Shown in pieces: positions 6,980 through 13,615 of a stretch of 16,244 nucleotides of DNA (position 1 is its first letter; the number at the start of each line of letters is the position of its first letter). The stretch comes from an uncultured Clostridia bacterium (GTDB taxonomy: Bacteria; Bacillota; Clostridia; TANB77; CAG-508): assembly GCA_934169725.1 (NCBI GenBank), contig CAKPOF010000012.1:1-16244 (forward strand). The letters run 5' to 3'. The notes beneath the pieces were generated by a model that saw only the letters and a list, made by a program, of their open reading frames with translations, was not told the DNA's origin and searched no databases. The translations under genes were made by a program, and so were the position numbers.

Positions 6980-7714
6980 GTGGAAGAAGAATTAGATAGA
7001 GACCAAAAAACAATTTTAATTGTTGACGACGAAGAACCAATAAGGGAAATTTTGGTATATAATTTAAAAAAAGAAGGATATAATGTTATTGAAGCAAGTG
7101 ATGGAATAACAGCTTTAAATATAGCATTAGAAAAATATCCAGACCTAATTTTATTAGATATCATGTTACCTAAAATGGATGGATTATCTGTATGTAAAAG
7201 AATAAAAAATTCATATAATGTACCAATTTTAATGTTAACAGCTAAAGACAGCGAAATAGATAAAATTTTGGGACTTGAATTAGGAGCAGATGATTATATA
7301 ACAAAACCATTTAGTGTAAGAGAATTAATAGCAAGGGTAAAAGCAAATTTAAGAAAAGTTGAAAATATGGTAGCACCTAAAGTTGAAAATGATTATAATA
7401 AAAAGAAAGATAATAAAATTATTGTAAATGATTTAGAATTAGATTTAGATAAATTTGAAGTAAAAATAAGAGGAGAGATTATAGATTTAACTGTAAGAGA
7501 ATTCGAGGTTATTAAATTTTTAGCATCTCAACCAGGTCAGGTTGTTACAAGAGAAACTTTACTAGAAAAAGTATGGGGATATGAATATTATGGTGATATA
7601 AGAACAGTAGATGTTACAGTAAGAAGAATAAGAGAAAAGATAGAAAAAGATACATCATCTCCTAAAATACTAATAACAAAACGAGGAGTAGGATATTATA
7701 TAGCTTCTAAATAA
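6980..7714 (+). CDS. OmpR/PhoB-family response regulator (WalR/PhoP-like), orphan
   Basis: A DNA-binding regulator activated by phosphorylation. The 244 residues have a receiver domain (about 10-122) with acidic D16/D17, phospho-acceptor D60, T87 and K109 (ITKPF), all in place. A linker of about 25 charged residues leads to a winged-helix domain with REFEVIKFLASQPGQVVTR, EKVWGYEYYGDIRTVDVTV and RGVGYYI, close to the WalR/PhoP signature. The start is GTG, supported by AAAGGCGG 8 bases upstream. No histidine kinase gene follows; a terminator and then ispG do. Its target cannot be read from the sequence; the WalR-like recognition helix would fit cell-wall genes (inference). Confidence 0.88.
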   Translation: MEEELDRDQKTILIVDDEEPIREILVYNLKKEGYNVIEASDGITALNIALEKYPDLILLDIMLPKMDGLSVCKRIKNSYNVPILMLTAKDSEIDKILGLELGADDYITKPFSVRELIARVKANLRKVENMVAPKVENDYNKKKDNKIIVNDLELDLDKFEVKIRGEIIDLTVREFEVIKFLASQPGQVVTRETLLEKVWGYEYYGDIRTVDVTVRRIREKIEKDTSSPKILITKRGVGYYIASK

Positions 7715-7720
7715 AATTAT

Positions 7721-7756
7721 GGAAAATGCAGGATAAATCCTATATTTTCCTTTTTT
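7721..7756 (+). terminator. rho-independent terminator after the response regulator
   Basis: GGAAAAT-GC-AGGAT pairs with ATCCT-AT-ATTTTCC with a 2x2 internal loop and an AA loop (7721-7750), then six T. It ends the response regulator transcript. Confidence 0.8.
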
Positions 7757-7790
7757 ATATACTAGGAAATTTCTCATTTCCTAGTATATA
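7756..7790. repeat. 15-bp perfect inverted repeat
   Basis: TATATACTAGGAAAT (7756-7770) and its exact complement (7776-7790) enclose a 5-base loop TTCTC; four A follow. It directly abuts the preceding terminator. It could terminate leftward transcription or be a protein-binding palindrome; it is longer than needed for either. Confidence 0.6.
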
Positions 7791-7828
7791 AAAATGCTAT
7801 AATTGCTATTGACTTTGAGATTTTCTCA

Positions 7829-7883
7829 TTTTAGTCGAAAACTCAAATTGGCGAAAACAAAGGGCGACCTAAAGTCGCTTTGT
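7829..7883 (+). other. structured intergenic motif, copy 2
   Basis: Close match to 1480-1526. Here the second stem is compact: ACAAA-GG-GCGAC (7857-7868) pairs with GTCGC-TTTGT (7874-7883) around the loop CTAAA. Compared with copy 1 the stem is kept although several stem bases differ, which suggests selection on RNA pairing. GTCG at 7834-7837 could instead pair with CGAC at 7865-7868, so the two stems compete. It lies 91 bases upstream of ispG and may be a leader element of ispGH or a separate small RNA. Confidence 0.4.
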
Positions 7884-7918
7884 TATATAATAAGAGAGTA
7901 TCACTTTCCTATTATATA
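7884..7918. repeat. AT-rich inverted repeat before ispG
   Basis: TATATAATA (7884-7892) and TATTATATA (7910-7918) are exact complements around a 17-base loop, continuing directly from the structured motif. AT-only arms have low specificity, so this may be incidental. Confidence 0.35.
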
Positions 7919-7973
7919 AATATATTGTGTAGAAATTTGCTTTGCAAATAAATTTTAATTATAAGGTGAAAAA

Positions 7974-9029
7974 ATGAAAAGAATAGATACAAGAAAAATA
8001 ATGGTAGGAAATGTTCAGATTGGTGGACAAAATAAAGTAATTATACAATCAATGTGTAATACAAAAACTAAAGATGTTAAATCAACAGTTAATCAAATAT
8101 TAGAACTAGAAAAAGCAGGATGTGAAATTATAAGAGTTGCAGCATTGGATTTAGAAGATGCAAAAGCTATAAAAGAGATAAAAAAACAAATACATATTCC
8201 AATTGTAGCAGATATTCATTTTGATTATAAAATAGCATTAGAAGCGATAAATGCAGGAGTAGATAAGGTTAGAATAAATCCGGGAAATATTGGTAGTGAA
8301 GATAAGGTAAAAGCAGTAGTAAATAAATGTAAAGAGAAAAATATACCAATAAGAATAGGTGTTAATGCAGGGTCATTAGAAAAAGATTTATTAGAAAAAT
8401 ATGGTAAACCAACAGCTAAGGCAATGGTAGAAAGTGCAAGAAGACATATAGAAATATTAGAAAAATTAGATTTTAAGGATTATTTAATATCATTAAAAGC
8501 TTCTAATTTAGACTTGTGTATAGAAAGTTATGAAGAGGCAGCAAAAGTATTTGATTGTCCATTACATCTAGGAATAACAGAAAGTGGTACAGAGTTTGGT
8601 GGAACAGTAAAATCAAGTATAGGATTAGGATATATGTTAAGAAATGGAATAGGTGATACTATGAGAGTTTCACTTTCTGATGATCCAGTTAAAGAAATAA
8701 AAGTTGCAAAAGAAATATTAAAAGATTGCAATTTATACAATAAAGTACCAACACTAGTAGCATGTCCTACATGTGGAAGAACACAAATAAATTTAATACC
8801 TATAGCTAAAGAAGTTGAAAGTTTTTTAAATACAATAGAATCAGATATAACAGTAGCTGTTATGGGATGTGCAGTAAATGGACCAGGGGAAGCAAGAGAA
8901 GCTGATATAGGAATTGCAGGAGGAATAAAGGAAGGATTATTATTTAAAAAAGGAGAAATTATAAAAAAGATACCACAAGATAAAATAGTAGAAGTGTTAA
9001 AAGAAGAAATAATAAAGATGACTAAGTAG
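7974..9029 (+). CDS. ispG: 4-hydroxy-3-methylbut-2-en-1-yl diphosphate synthase
   Basis: Also called GcpE. It reduces methylerythritol cyclodiphosphate to HMBPP in the MEP isoprenoid pathway, using a [4Fe-4S] cluster and electrons from ferredoxin or flavodoxin. The 351 residues comprise a TIM-barrel part (VADIHFDYKIALEA, KVRINPGNIG near 100) and a C-terminal cluster domain with C264 and C267 (CPTCGR), then C299 and E306 in GCAVNGPGEA, the four cluster ligands. Length is typical of the bacterial short form. AAGGTG is the ribosome binding site. ispH follows after 15 bases, putting the last two MEP steps in one operon. Confidence 0.95.
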   Translation: MKRIDTRKIMVGNVQIGGQNKVIIQSMCNTKTKDVKSTVNQILELEKAGCEIIRVAALDLEDAKAIKEIKKQIHIPIVADIHFDYKIALEAINAGVDKVRINPGNIGSEDKVKAVVNKCKEKNIPIRIGVNAGSLEKDLLEKYGKPTAKAMVESARRHIEILEKLDFKDYLISLKASNLDLCIESYEEAAKVFDCPLHLGITESGTEFGGTVKSSIGLGYMLRNGIGDTMRVSLSDDPVKEIKVAKEILKDCNLYNKVPTLVACPTCGRTQINLIPIAKEVESFLNTIESDITVAVMGCAVNGPGEAREADIGIAGGIKEGLLFKKGEIIKKIPQDKIVEVLKEEIIKMTK

Positions 9030-9044
9030 AAGGAATGGGATTGT

Positions 9045-9968
9045 ATGGAAATAATAGTAGGTAAAACAGCTGGTTTTTGCTATGGAGTGAAAAGAGCAGT
9101 TGATGGAGCAAAAAAAGAGCTAAAGAAAAATGAAAAAATATTTGGACTAGGAGAAATTGTACATAATAAAGATGTGGTGAAAAATTTAGAAAAAGAAGGA
9201 ATGCAATTTATAGAAAATATAAAAGATGCAAAAGGAAAAACAATAGTTAGAGCACATGGAATACCAAAAGAAATTTATGAACAAGCTCAAAAAAATAAAA
9301 TAGAACTAATAGATTATACATGTCCAAAGGTTTTAAAAATACATGAACTAGCAAAAAAATATGCGAATGAAGGATACTATATATTTTTGTTAGGAACAAA
9401 AAAACACCCAGAAAATATAGGAACACTTAGTTATTGTGGAAAAAATACTTTTGTTATAGAAAAAGAAGATGATGCAATAAAAGCAATAGATAAATTTGAA
9501 AAAACTAAAATTAAAAAATTATTTGTAATAGCTCAAACTACATATAGTTTAGAAAAATTTTATATAATACAAGAAATTATAAGAAATGAAATACATAGAG
9601 ATGTCAAATTAGTAATTAATAATACAATTTGTCAGGCTACAGAAATAAGACAAGACGAAACAGAAGAAATTTCTAAAAAAGTAGAGGCTATGATAATAAT
9701 AGGAGGAAAAAATAGTTCAAATACACGAAAATTATATGATATATCAAAGAAAAATTGTGAGTTAGCATTATGGGTAGAAAATGCAAATGAGCTAGATATA
9801 AGTATAATAAAAGATTGTAACAAAATAGGAGTAATGGCAGGAGCTTCAACTCCTAAAGAAATAATAGATGAGGTTGAGGAAAAAATTACAAAATTTGATA
9901 TGTTTTTATTACAAAAAAATATAGCTAAAGATTTGTCGAAAAATGCGGTGGAAAGCATAAAAAATTAA
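9045..9968 (+). CDS. ispH: 4-hydroxy-3-methylbut-2-enyl diphosphate reductase
   Basis: Also called LytB. It converts HMBPP to isopentenyl and dimethylallyl diphosphate, the end of the MEP pathway, with a [4Fe-4S] cluster. The 307 residues keep the three cluster cysteines C12 (FCYGVKRAVD), C93 (YTCPKV) and C196 (TICQAT). Substrate-binding H40 (EIVHN), H71 (RAHG), H121 with E123 (HPEN), and SSNT in GGKNSSNTRKL are also kept. Unlike many clostridial IspH proteins it lacks a C-terminal ribosomal-protein-S1 extension. It is coupled to ispG and ends in a strong terminator. No anomaly seen. Confidence 0.95.
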   Translation: MEIIVGKTAGFCYGVKRAVDGAKKELKKNEKIFGLGEIVHNKDVVKNLEKEGMQFIENIKDAKGKTIVRAHGIPKEIYEQAQKNKIELIDYTCPKVLKIHELAKKYANEGYYIFLLGTKKHPENIGTLSYCGKNTFVIEKEDDAIKAIDKFEKTKIKKLFVIAQTTYSLEKFYIIQEIIRNEIHRDVKLVINNTICQATEIRQDETEEISKKVEAMIIIGGKNSSNTRKLYDISKKNCELALWVENANELDISIIKDCNKIGVMAGASTPKEIIDEVEEKITKFDMFLLQKNIAKDLSKNAVESIKN

Positions 9969-9996
9969 AAAGAACTTATTGACAAGTTCTTTTTTT
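9967..9996 (+). terminator. terminator of ispG-ispH
   Basis: AAAAAGAACTT (9967-9977) pairs with AAGTTCTTTTT (9984-9994) around a 6-base loop with further T. It overlaps the ispH stop codon by two bases. Confidence 0.88.
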
Positions 9997-10025
9997 GACC
10001 CTATACTTATAATAAATTATATAAT
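9995..10025 (+). promoter_or_regulatory. possible promoter of the nuclease-like gene
   Basis: TTGACC (9995-10000), 17 bases, then TATATA (10018-10023), with TATAAT two bases later. The -35 box overlaps the T-run of the ispH terminator. The leader would be about 115 bases and contains the inverted pair ATGACA / TGTCAT (10053-10080). Confidence 0.4.
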
Positions 10026-10122
10026 TTTTAAATCAATAGAAATTTCTATCTTTATGACAAAAAATAATTTATTCATGTCATGAAATCCCTAAAAATAAAA
10101 ATCATAAAAAGGAGGAAAAAAA

Positions 10123-10136
10123 TTTAGTGCACTAAA
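10123..10136. promoter_or_regulatory. perfect palindrome between SD and start codon
   Basis: TTTAGTGCACTAAA is a fully symmetric 14-bp site lying after GGAGG (10111-10115) and before the ATG at 10145. It may be an operator, or a small RNA hairpin bringing the distant SD nearer to the ATG. Its ends resemble the por palindrome (TTTAGT...ACTAAA). Confidence 0.45.
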
Positions 10137-10144
10137 AATAATTT

Positions 10145-10771
10145 ATGAACAGAAAATTTATAGCAAAAAGTAATTTTGTATTGAGAAGAGTGTTAAATGC
10201 TGAAGAAAATATAGATATATTAAAAGAAATAATTGAATCAATATTAGATATAAAAATAAAGGAAGCGAAAATAAATCCATATTTGGAAAAATTAAAAAAT
10301 AAACTGCCATCAAAAGAAAATTTTGGAATTGCAGATTTAAGAGTAAGAACAATAGATAATCAGGAGTTGAATATAGGAATACAAATTCTTGATGGAGAAC
10401 ATATTGCAACAAAAATCTTATTATATTTTACTCAATTACACATTGGACAAGTAGAATATGATGATAATAGGGAGATAACCAAAACAACAACAATAAATAT
10501 ATTAGATTTTAAATTTTTGAATAATAATAAATATCATACGAAAATGACAATAAGGGAAGACAGTGTTAATACAATAGAAGAGTATTTGGAATTACATATT
10601 ATAGAATTACCAAAATATAAAGAAAATAATATTCAAGAAATGACAGTAAAAGAAGCATGGATAAATTATTTTAAAGGAGAAAATATAAAAGAATCTATGC
10701 AAGTAAGTGATAAAATAGAAAAAATAGATAGATTATTAAATAAATACTGGTATGAGGAAACAATGGAATAA
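10145..10771 (+). CDS. PD-(D/E)XK transposase/Rpn-like nuclease-family protein
   Basis: Resembles the PD-(D/E)XK transposase (PDDEXK_2, Rpn-like) family, whose members are linked to recombination-promoting endonuclease activity. The 208 residues begin MNRKFIAKSNFVLRRVLN and have GIADLRVRTIDNQELNIGIQ at 61-80, where the family normally has an aspartate (D64 here) followed by ExQ. Here the ExQ position reads G78-I-Q80, so the catalytic Glu is missing; GGA differs from GAA by one base, though Gly may be normal in some subgroups. ILDFKF near 120 is also family-like. The protein is short (often 250-300), with a Lys/Glu-rich C-terminus. The SD is 29 bases from the ATG. No IS ends were found beside it. 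Confidence 0.7.
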   Translation: MNRKFIAKSNFVLRRVLNAEENIDILKEIIESILDIKIKEAKINPYLEKLKNKLPSKENFGIADLRVRTIDNQELNIGIQILDGEHIATKILLYFTQLHIGQVEYDDNREITKTTTINILDFKFLNNNKYHTKMTIREDSVNTIEEYLELHIIELPKYKENNIQEMTVKEAWINYFKGENIKESMQVSDKIEKIDRLLNKYWYEETME

Positions 10772-10813
10772 AAAAGAATGAAATAATCAGTAAAGATCAA
10801 TTCATTCTTTTTT
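10770..10813. terminator. bidirectional terminator between nuclease-like gene and PBP
   Basis: AAAAAAGAATGAA (10770-10782) pairs with TTCATTCTTTTTT (10801-10813), a perfect 13-bp stem with an 18-base loop. T-runs exist on both strands, serving the convergent genes. Confidence 0.8.
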
Positions 10814-10898
10814 GCAATGTTGGTTTCAAGTGCATTTGTAAATGCTCGTTTGATTGTTGATTCAGTATTTCCAATAATATAATATTAGATTTTAACAA

Positions 10899-12518
10899 TT
10901 AGTGAGCATCTGTTAAATTAGGTTTTAGAGTTACATTTATAATTGTTCCTTCAGGTACTAATTCACCTTTTACATAATCTTGTATAGTTACAACACCAGT
11001 ACCAGTAACACTTATATTCAAATTTTTTGCTTTTAAAGCACTAGTTGCTTGTGCTAAATTCATACCTGATAAATCAGGAACAGCAACAGATGTTGCAACA
11101 GCATTACCTTCACCATATAACATAATGATAGAATTACTAGATAATTTAGAACCAGGTTTTGGATTTTGGTCAGCTACTAATGTAGAATTTTCATCTCCAG
11201 AAGAAGCAGACTTACAAGTAAATCCAGCTTCTGTAAGAACTTTTTTGGCTTCAGTCATAGTTTTATTTCTTACATCAGGAACTGTAATTAAATTATCTTC
11301 AGAAGATTGGTTGTCATTATCAGAAGGAATACCTAAATATGGTAATATTTCAGATAACATTTGAGAAACGACAGGGGCAGCAACTGAACCACCTTGATAT
11401 CCATATTTTTCATTTTGTGGATCATATAAAGTAAGAAGTACAACTACTTGAGTATCTTCAACAGGTGAAATAGCGACAAATGATGATACATATCCGCTAC
11501 TTTTATTTGATTCTGTTGGCTCAGAAGTACCAGATTTTCCACCAATTGAATATCCTGAAACTGCAACATTTTTACCTGTGCCTTCTAAAACAACAGATTG
11601 CATCATTGATTTTACCTGAGAAGCAGTGGTTTTAGAAATAACTTGTCTAATTTCAGTTGGTTCTGTATCTGTTGTGGCACCAGTATCTGTATTAGTGATA
11701 GATTTTACGATATTAGGTTTCATAAGAACACCATTATTAGCAACACATGAAATAGCTGTAGCCATTTGTAGAGGTGTTACCTGAAATCTTTGACCAAATG
11801 AATATGTGGCAAGCTCAACAGGACCTATTTCATCTAATTTATGGAAAATACTATTTTGTTCACCATATAATCCAGAGTTTGTTTTATCAAATAATCCAAA
11901 AGCTTTATAATATTTATATAATGTTGGAGCACCTATTCTTGATGCTAATTGTATAAAAGCAGGGTTACAAGAATTTTCTAGGGCTTGTCTCAATGTTTGA
12001 GAACCATGAGGATTATAGTTTCTCCAACAGTTGATAACTCTATCTTCAACCTCTTGAGAACCTTTACAATAGAAATCACCAGCTTTATCAGTTGTAGTAA
12101 TACCTTCTTCTAAAGCTACACTAGAAGTAATAATTTTAAAAGTAGAACCAGGTTCATAACTGATAGCTACAGATTTATTAGACCACATTTTGTATAAAGC
12201 ATCATTTTTCTCCGTGTCAGATAAAGAAGAATATGTTGCTGATAAAGTAGAATTAGGAGTGTATGGAGAATTTAAGTCATAATCTGGATAAGAAGCCATT
12301 CCTAAAATGTTACCATTTTGAGGATTCATAACAATAACATTTCCACCATCTTTGCAATTATATTTTTCTACAGCTTGTTTCAGATATTTTTCAACGATAG
12401 ACTGAATATTTAAGTCTAGTGTTAAAGTAATGTTACTACCATTTTCAGCAGAAATATAAGTTTCTTCCGCATTTGGAATTTCTTTTTGGCTACTATCTTG
12501 TGAACTAACAATTTTTCC
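10899..12518 (-). CDS. class B penicillin-binding protein, transpeptidase and PASTA part (after frameshift)
   Basis: The downstream part of a peptidoglycan transpeptidase of the SpoVD/FtsI/PBP2x kind, acting outside the membrane on septal or spore-cortex wall. In reading order it shows GGNVIVMNPQNGNILGMASY, the active-site motif STFK (in YEPGSTFK), NPHGSQTL, the SxN motif SCN (in NSCNPAFIQLA) and the KTG-type motif KSGTSE. Two PASTA domains follow, starting at ITVPDVRNKT and VAVPDLSGMN. All catalytic motifs are intact. The family homology starts at about 12518, but the first ATG in this frame is at 12329, inside the conserved core and without a ribosome binding site, so separate translation is unlikely to give a working enzyme. 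It joins the fragment at 12505-13227 if one base is removed near 12519. Confidence 0.85.
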   Translation of the reverse strand, partial: GKIVSSQDSSQKEIPNAEETYISAENGSNITLTLDLNIQSIVEKYLKQAVEKYNCKDGGNVIVMNPQNGNILGMASYPDYDLNSPYTPNSTLSATYSSLSDTEKNDALYKMWSNKSVAISYEPGSTFKIITSSVALEEGITTTDKAGDFYCKGSQEVEDRVINCWRNYNPHGSQTLRQALENSCNPAFIQLASRIGAPTLYKYYKAFGLFDKTNSGLYGEQNSIFHKLDEIGPVELATYSFGQRFQVTPLQMATAISCVANNGVLMKPNIVKSITNTDTGATTDTEPTEIRQVISKTTASQVKSMMQSVVLEGTGKNVAVSGYSIGGKSGTSEPTESNKSSGYVSSFVAISPVEDTQVVVLLTLYDPQNEKYGYQGGSVAAPVVSQMLSEILPYLGIPSDNDNQSSEDNLITVPDVRNKTMTEAKKVLTEAGFTCKSASSGDENSTLVADQNPKPGSKLSSNSIIMLYGEGNAVATSVAVPDLSGMNLAQATSALKAKNLNISVTGTGVVTIQDYVKGELVPEGTIINVTLKPNLTDAH

Positions 12519-13227
12519 GAGGAGTACCAGTTAATACAGAATCCCATTTAGATTCAATACCACTTAATCCCTGGTTATCAGAACCACAAAAACCAATAAC
12601 GTTAGAAGCTAAACTTCCATAAGGATAATATCTTTTAGTATCTTCATCAATATTAATTCCCACAGAAACACTATTTTCTTTCATCCAAGATTGAAGTTTA
12701 TCAACTTTTTCTTGCTCAATTTTTTTTGCAATAGTTTCCACTTGAGAAGTACTATTAACTTTTTGAAGAACCTCGTTATAATCTAACTCAAAAATATCAG
12801 AAAGACCTTTAGCAACTTTTTCTTTTAATTCTTTTGTTTTATCATCAGAACTATCAACAATTTTAGTTGGATTAATTGTGACAGTATCAACTTGAGCACT
12901 TATTGCTAAGGCTTTTCCAGTTGAATCATATATATTTCCTCTTTTTGGACTAAGAATTTGATTTATTGTTTGTTGCTGATAAGCAAGTTCTTTTAAGTGA
13001 TTTCCATCAACAAATTGTAAATATCCAATTCTACCAAGAATTAGAACAAAAATAATTAATATAACAATAAAAATATTTCTAAGTTTTTTTGTATGTATTA
13101 AATTATTTGAATTAAATGTACGGTTTAAATTAATTACATTTGAATTATCAATTTCTTTTTTATTAGATGTTGTAACTTTTTTTTGTTTTTTTGAAACAAC
13201 ATTCTTTTTAATACCTTTATTATTCAT
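12505..13227 (-). CDS. class B penicillin-binding protein, N-terminal part (frameshifted)
   Basis: The N-terminal anchor and dimerisation region of the same PBP. Residues 1-40 are basic and cytoplasmic. A single membrane helix follows at about 49-67 (NIFIVILIIFVLILGRIGYL region), then the PBP dimer motifs LSPKRGNIYDSTGKALA and RYYPYGSLASNVIGF. After VLTGTP the frame continues RKNC and stops, whereas the next frame continues GKIVSSQ, the expected sequence. ATG 13227 is chosen because AGAGGCG lies 7 bases upstream; an in-frame TTG at 13257 has no such site. Together the two parts would make about 785 residues with two PASTA domains, close to PBP2x in layout. Confidence 0.85.
   Translation of the reverse strand: MNNKGIKKNVVSKKQKKVTTSNKKEIDNSNVINLNRTFNSNNLIHTKKLRNIFIVILIIFVLILGRIGYLQFVDGNHLKELAYQQQTINQILSPKRGNIYDSTGKALAISAQVDTVTINPTKIVDSSDDKTKELKEKVAKGLSDIFELDYNEVLQKVNSTSQVETIAKKIEQEKVDKLQSWMKENSVSVGINIDEDTKRYYPYGSLASNVIGFCGSDNQGLSGIESKWDSVLTGTPRKNC
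12510..12528 (-). other. one-base frameshift site in the PBP gene
   Basis: On the coding strand the sequence is GGT ACT CCT C GGA AAA ATT GTT. Dropping the single C (plus-strand G near 12519) turns TPRKNC-stop into TPGKIVSSQ, restoring the conserved GTPGK turn and joining both parts. The extra base also creates CGG, an arginine codon unusual in this AGA-dominated sequence. A base-calling or assembly error, a true null allele, or a +1 recoding site would all look like this. Confidence 0.85.
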
Positions 13228-13261
13228 AAATTCGCCTCTTTTGTTAAAAATTTGCAATTCT

Positions 13262-13290
13262 ATTTTATATTAAAAGAAAATAAAAAGCAA
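13262..13290 (-). promoter_or_regulatory. promoter of the PBP gene
   Basis: On the minus strand TTGCTT (13290-13285), a 17-base spacer and TAAAAT (13267-13262) lie 35 bases upstream of the ATG at 13227. It is a fair match to the housekeeping consensus. Confidence 0.5.
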
Positions 13291-13364
13291 TGAATTCATA
13301 GAAATTTTAAGAGGAATTCATACAAAATGGTTACGATTCACAGCTTTAGATATATAACTTATAA

Positions 13365-13510
13365 AAATTTGATAATATATTGTTTTTTCATACCTTGGTG
13401 TCGCAAACAACATAATTAAAATTATTAGTATGTAGTTTGTTTCAATTCGCACTCGCATTTGTTCGTTTGGTCGCTTACGCGGTATTTCAAAACAATATAT
13501 TATCAAATTT
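13365..13510. repeat. MITE-like element with about 30-bp terminal inverted repeats
   Basis: AAATTTGATAATATATTG at 13365 and its complement ending at 13510 are the outer parts of imperfect 30-bp inverted repeats that both end inward in ATACC. The 86-base interior is clearly less AT-rich (TCGC, GCACTCGC, TTACGCGG) and can fold: CAAAC-A-ACAT pairs with ATGT-A-GTTTG near 13404-13440. No protein is encoded; the open frame on the minus strand is incidental. No target-site duplication can be seen. A single end of the same type lies at 1451-1479. Confidence 0.65.
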
Positions 13511-13557
13511 GAAAATAATTTATTTCATAAATAAACTATGAATTATAACACAAAATG

Positions 13558-13586
13558 TTGAAAATAAAGTTTATTTAAAATATAAT
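13558..13586 (+). promoter_or_regulatory. promoter of rsmA
   Basis: TTGAAA (13558-13563), a 17-base spacer and a perfect TATAAT (13581-13586), 29 bases before the chosen start. A very good housekeeping promoter match. Confidence 0.75.
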
Positions 13587-13615
13587 ATAAAAAAATAAAA
13601 AAAGGAATGAATGGA

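Noticed and set aside
7811..7840. TTGACT followed by TAGTCG as an ispG promoter
   Set aside because: The -10 match is poor and the region coincides with the conserved structured motif, so I cannot support a promoter call.
9632..9958. Minus-strand reading frame of 108 codons inside ispH
   Set aside because: It is antisense to a well-conserved gene, Ser/Phe/Ile-rich as expected for the complement of AT-rich coding DNA, and lacks a ribosome binding site.
10814..10898. Minus-strand stretch translating as IGNTESTIKRAFTNALET after the PBP gene
   Set aside because: It looks faintly protein-like but is short, has no start or SD, runs into the terminator, and matches no family I recognise.
13318..13506. 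Minus-strand reading frame of 62 codons
   Set aside because: It lies almost wholly within the palindromic repeat, has no ribosome binding site and no protein-like composition.
13365..13510. CRISPR-like or tRNA-like structure in the palindromic spacer
   Set aside because: There is one inverted pair only, with no regular direct repeats, no spacers, and no cloverleaf with a T-arm GTTC motif.
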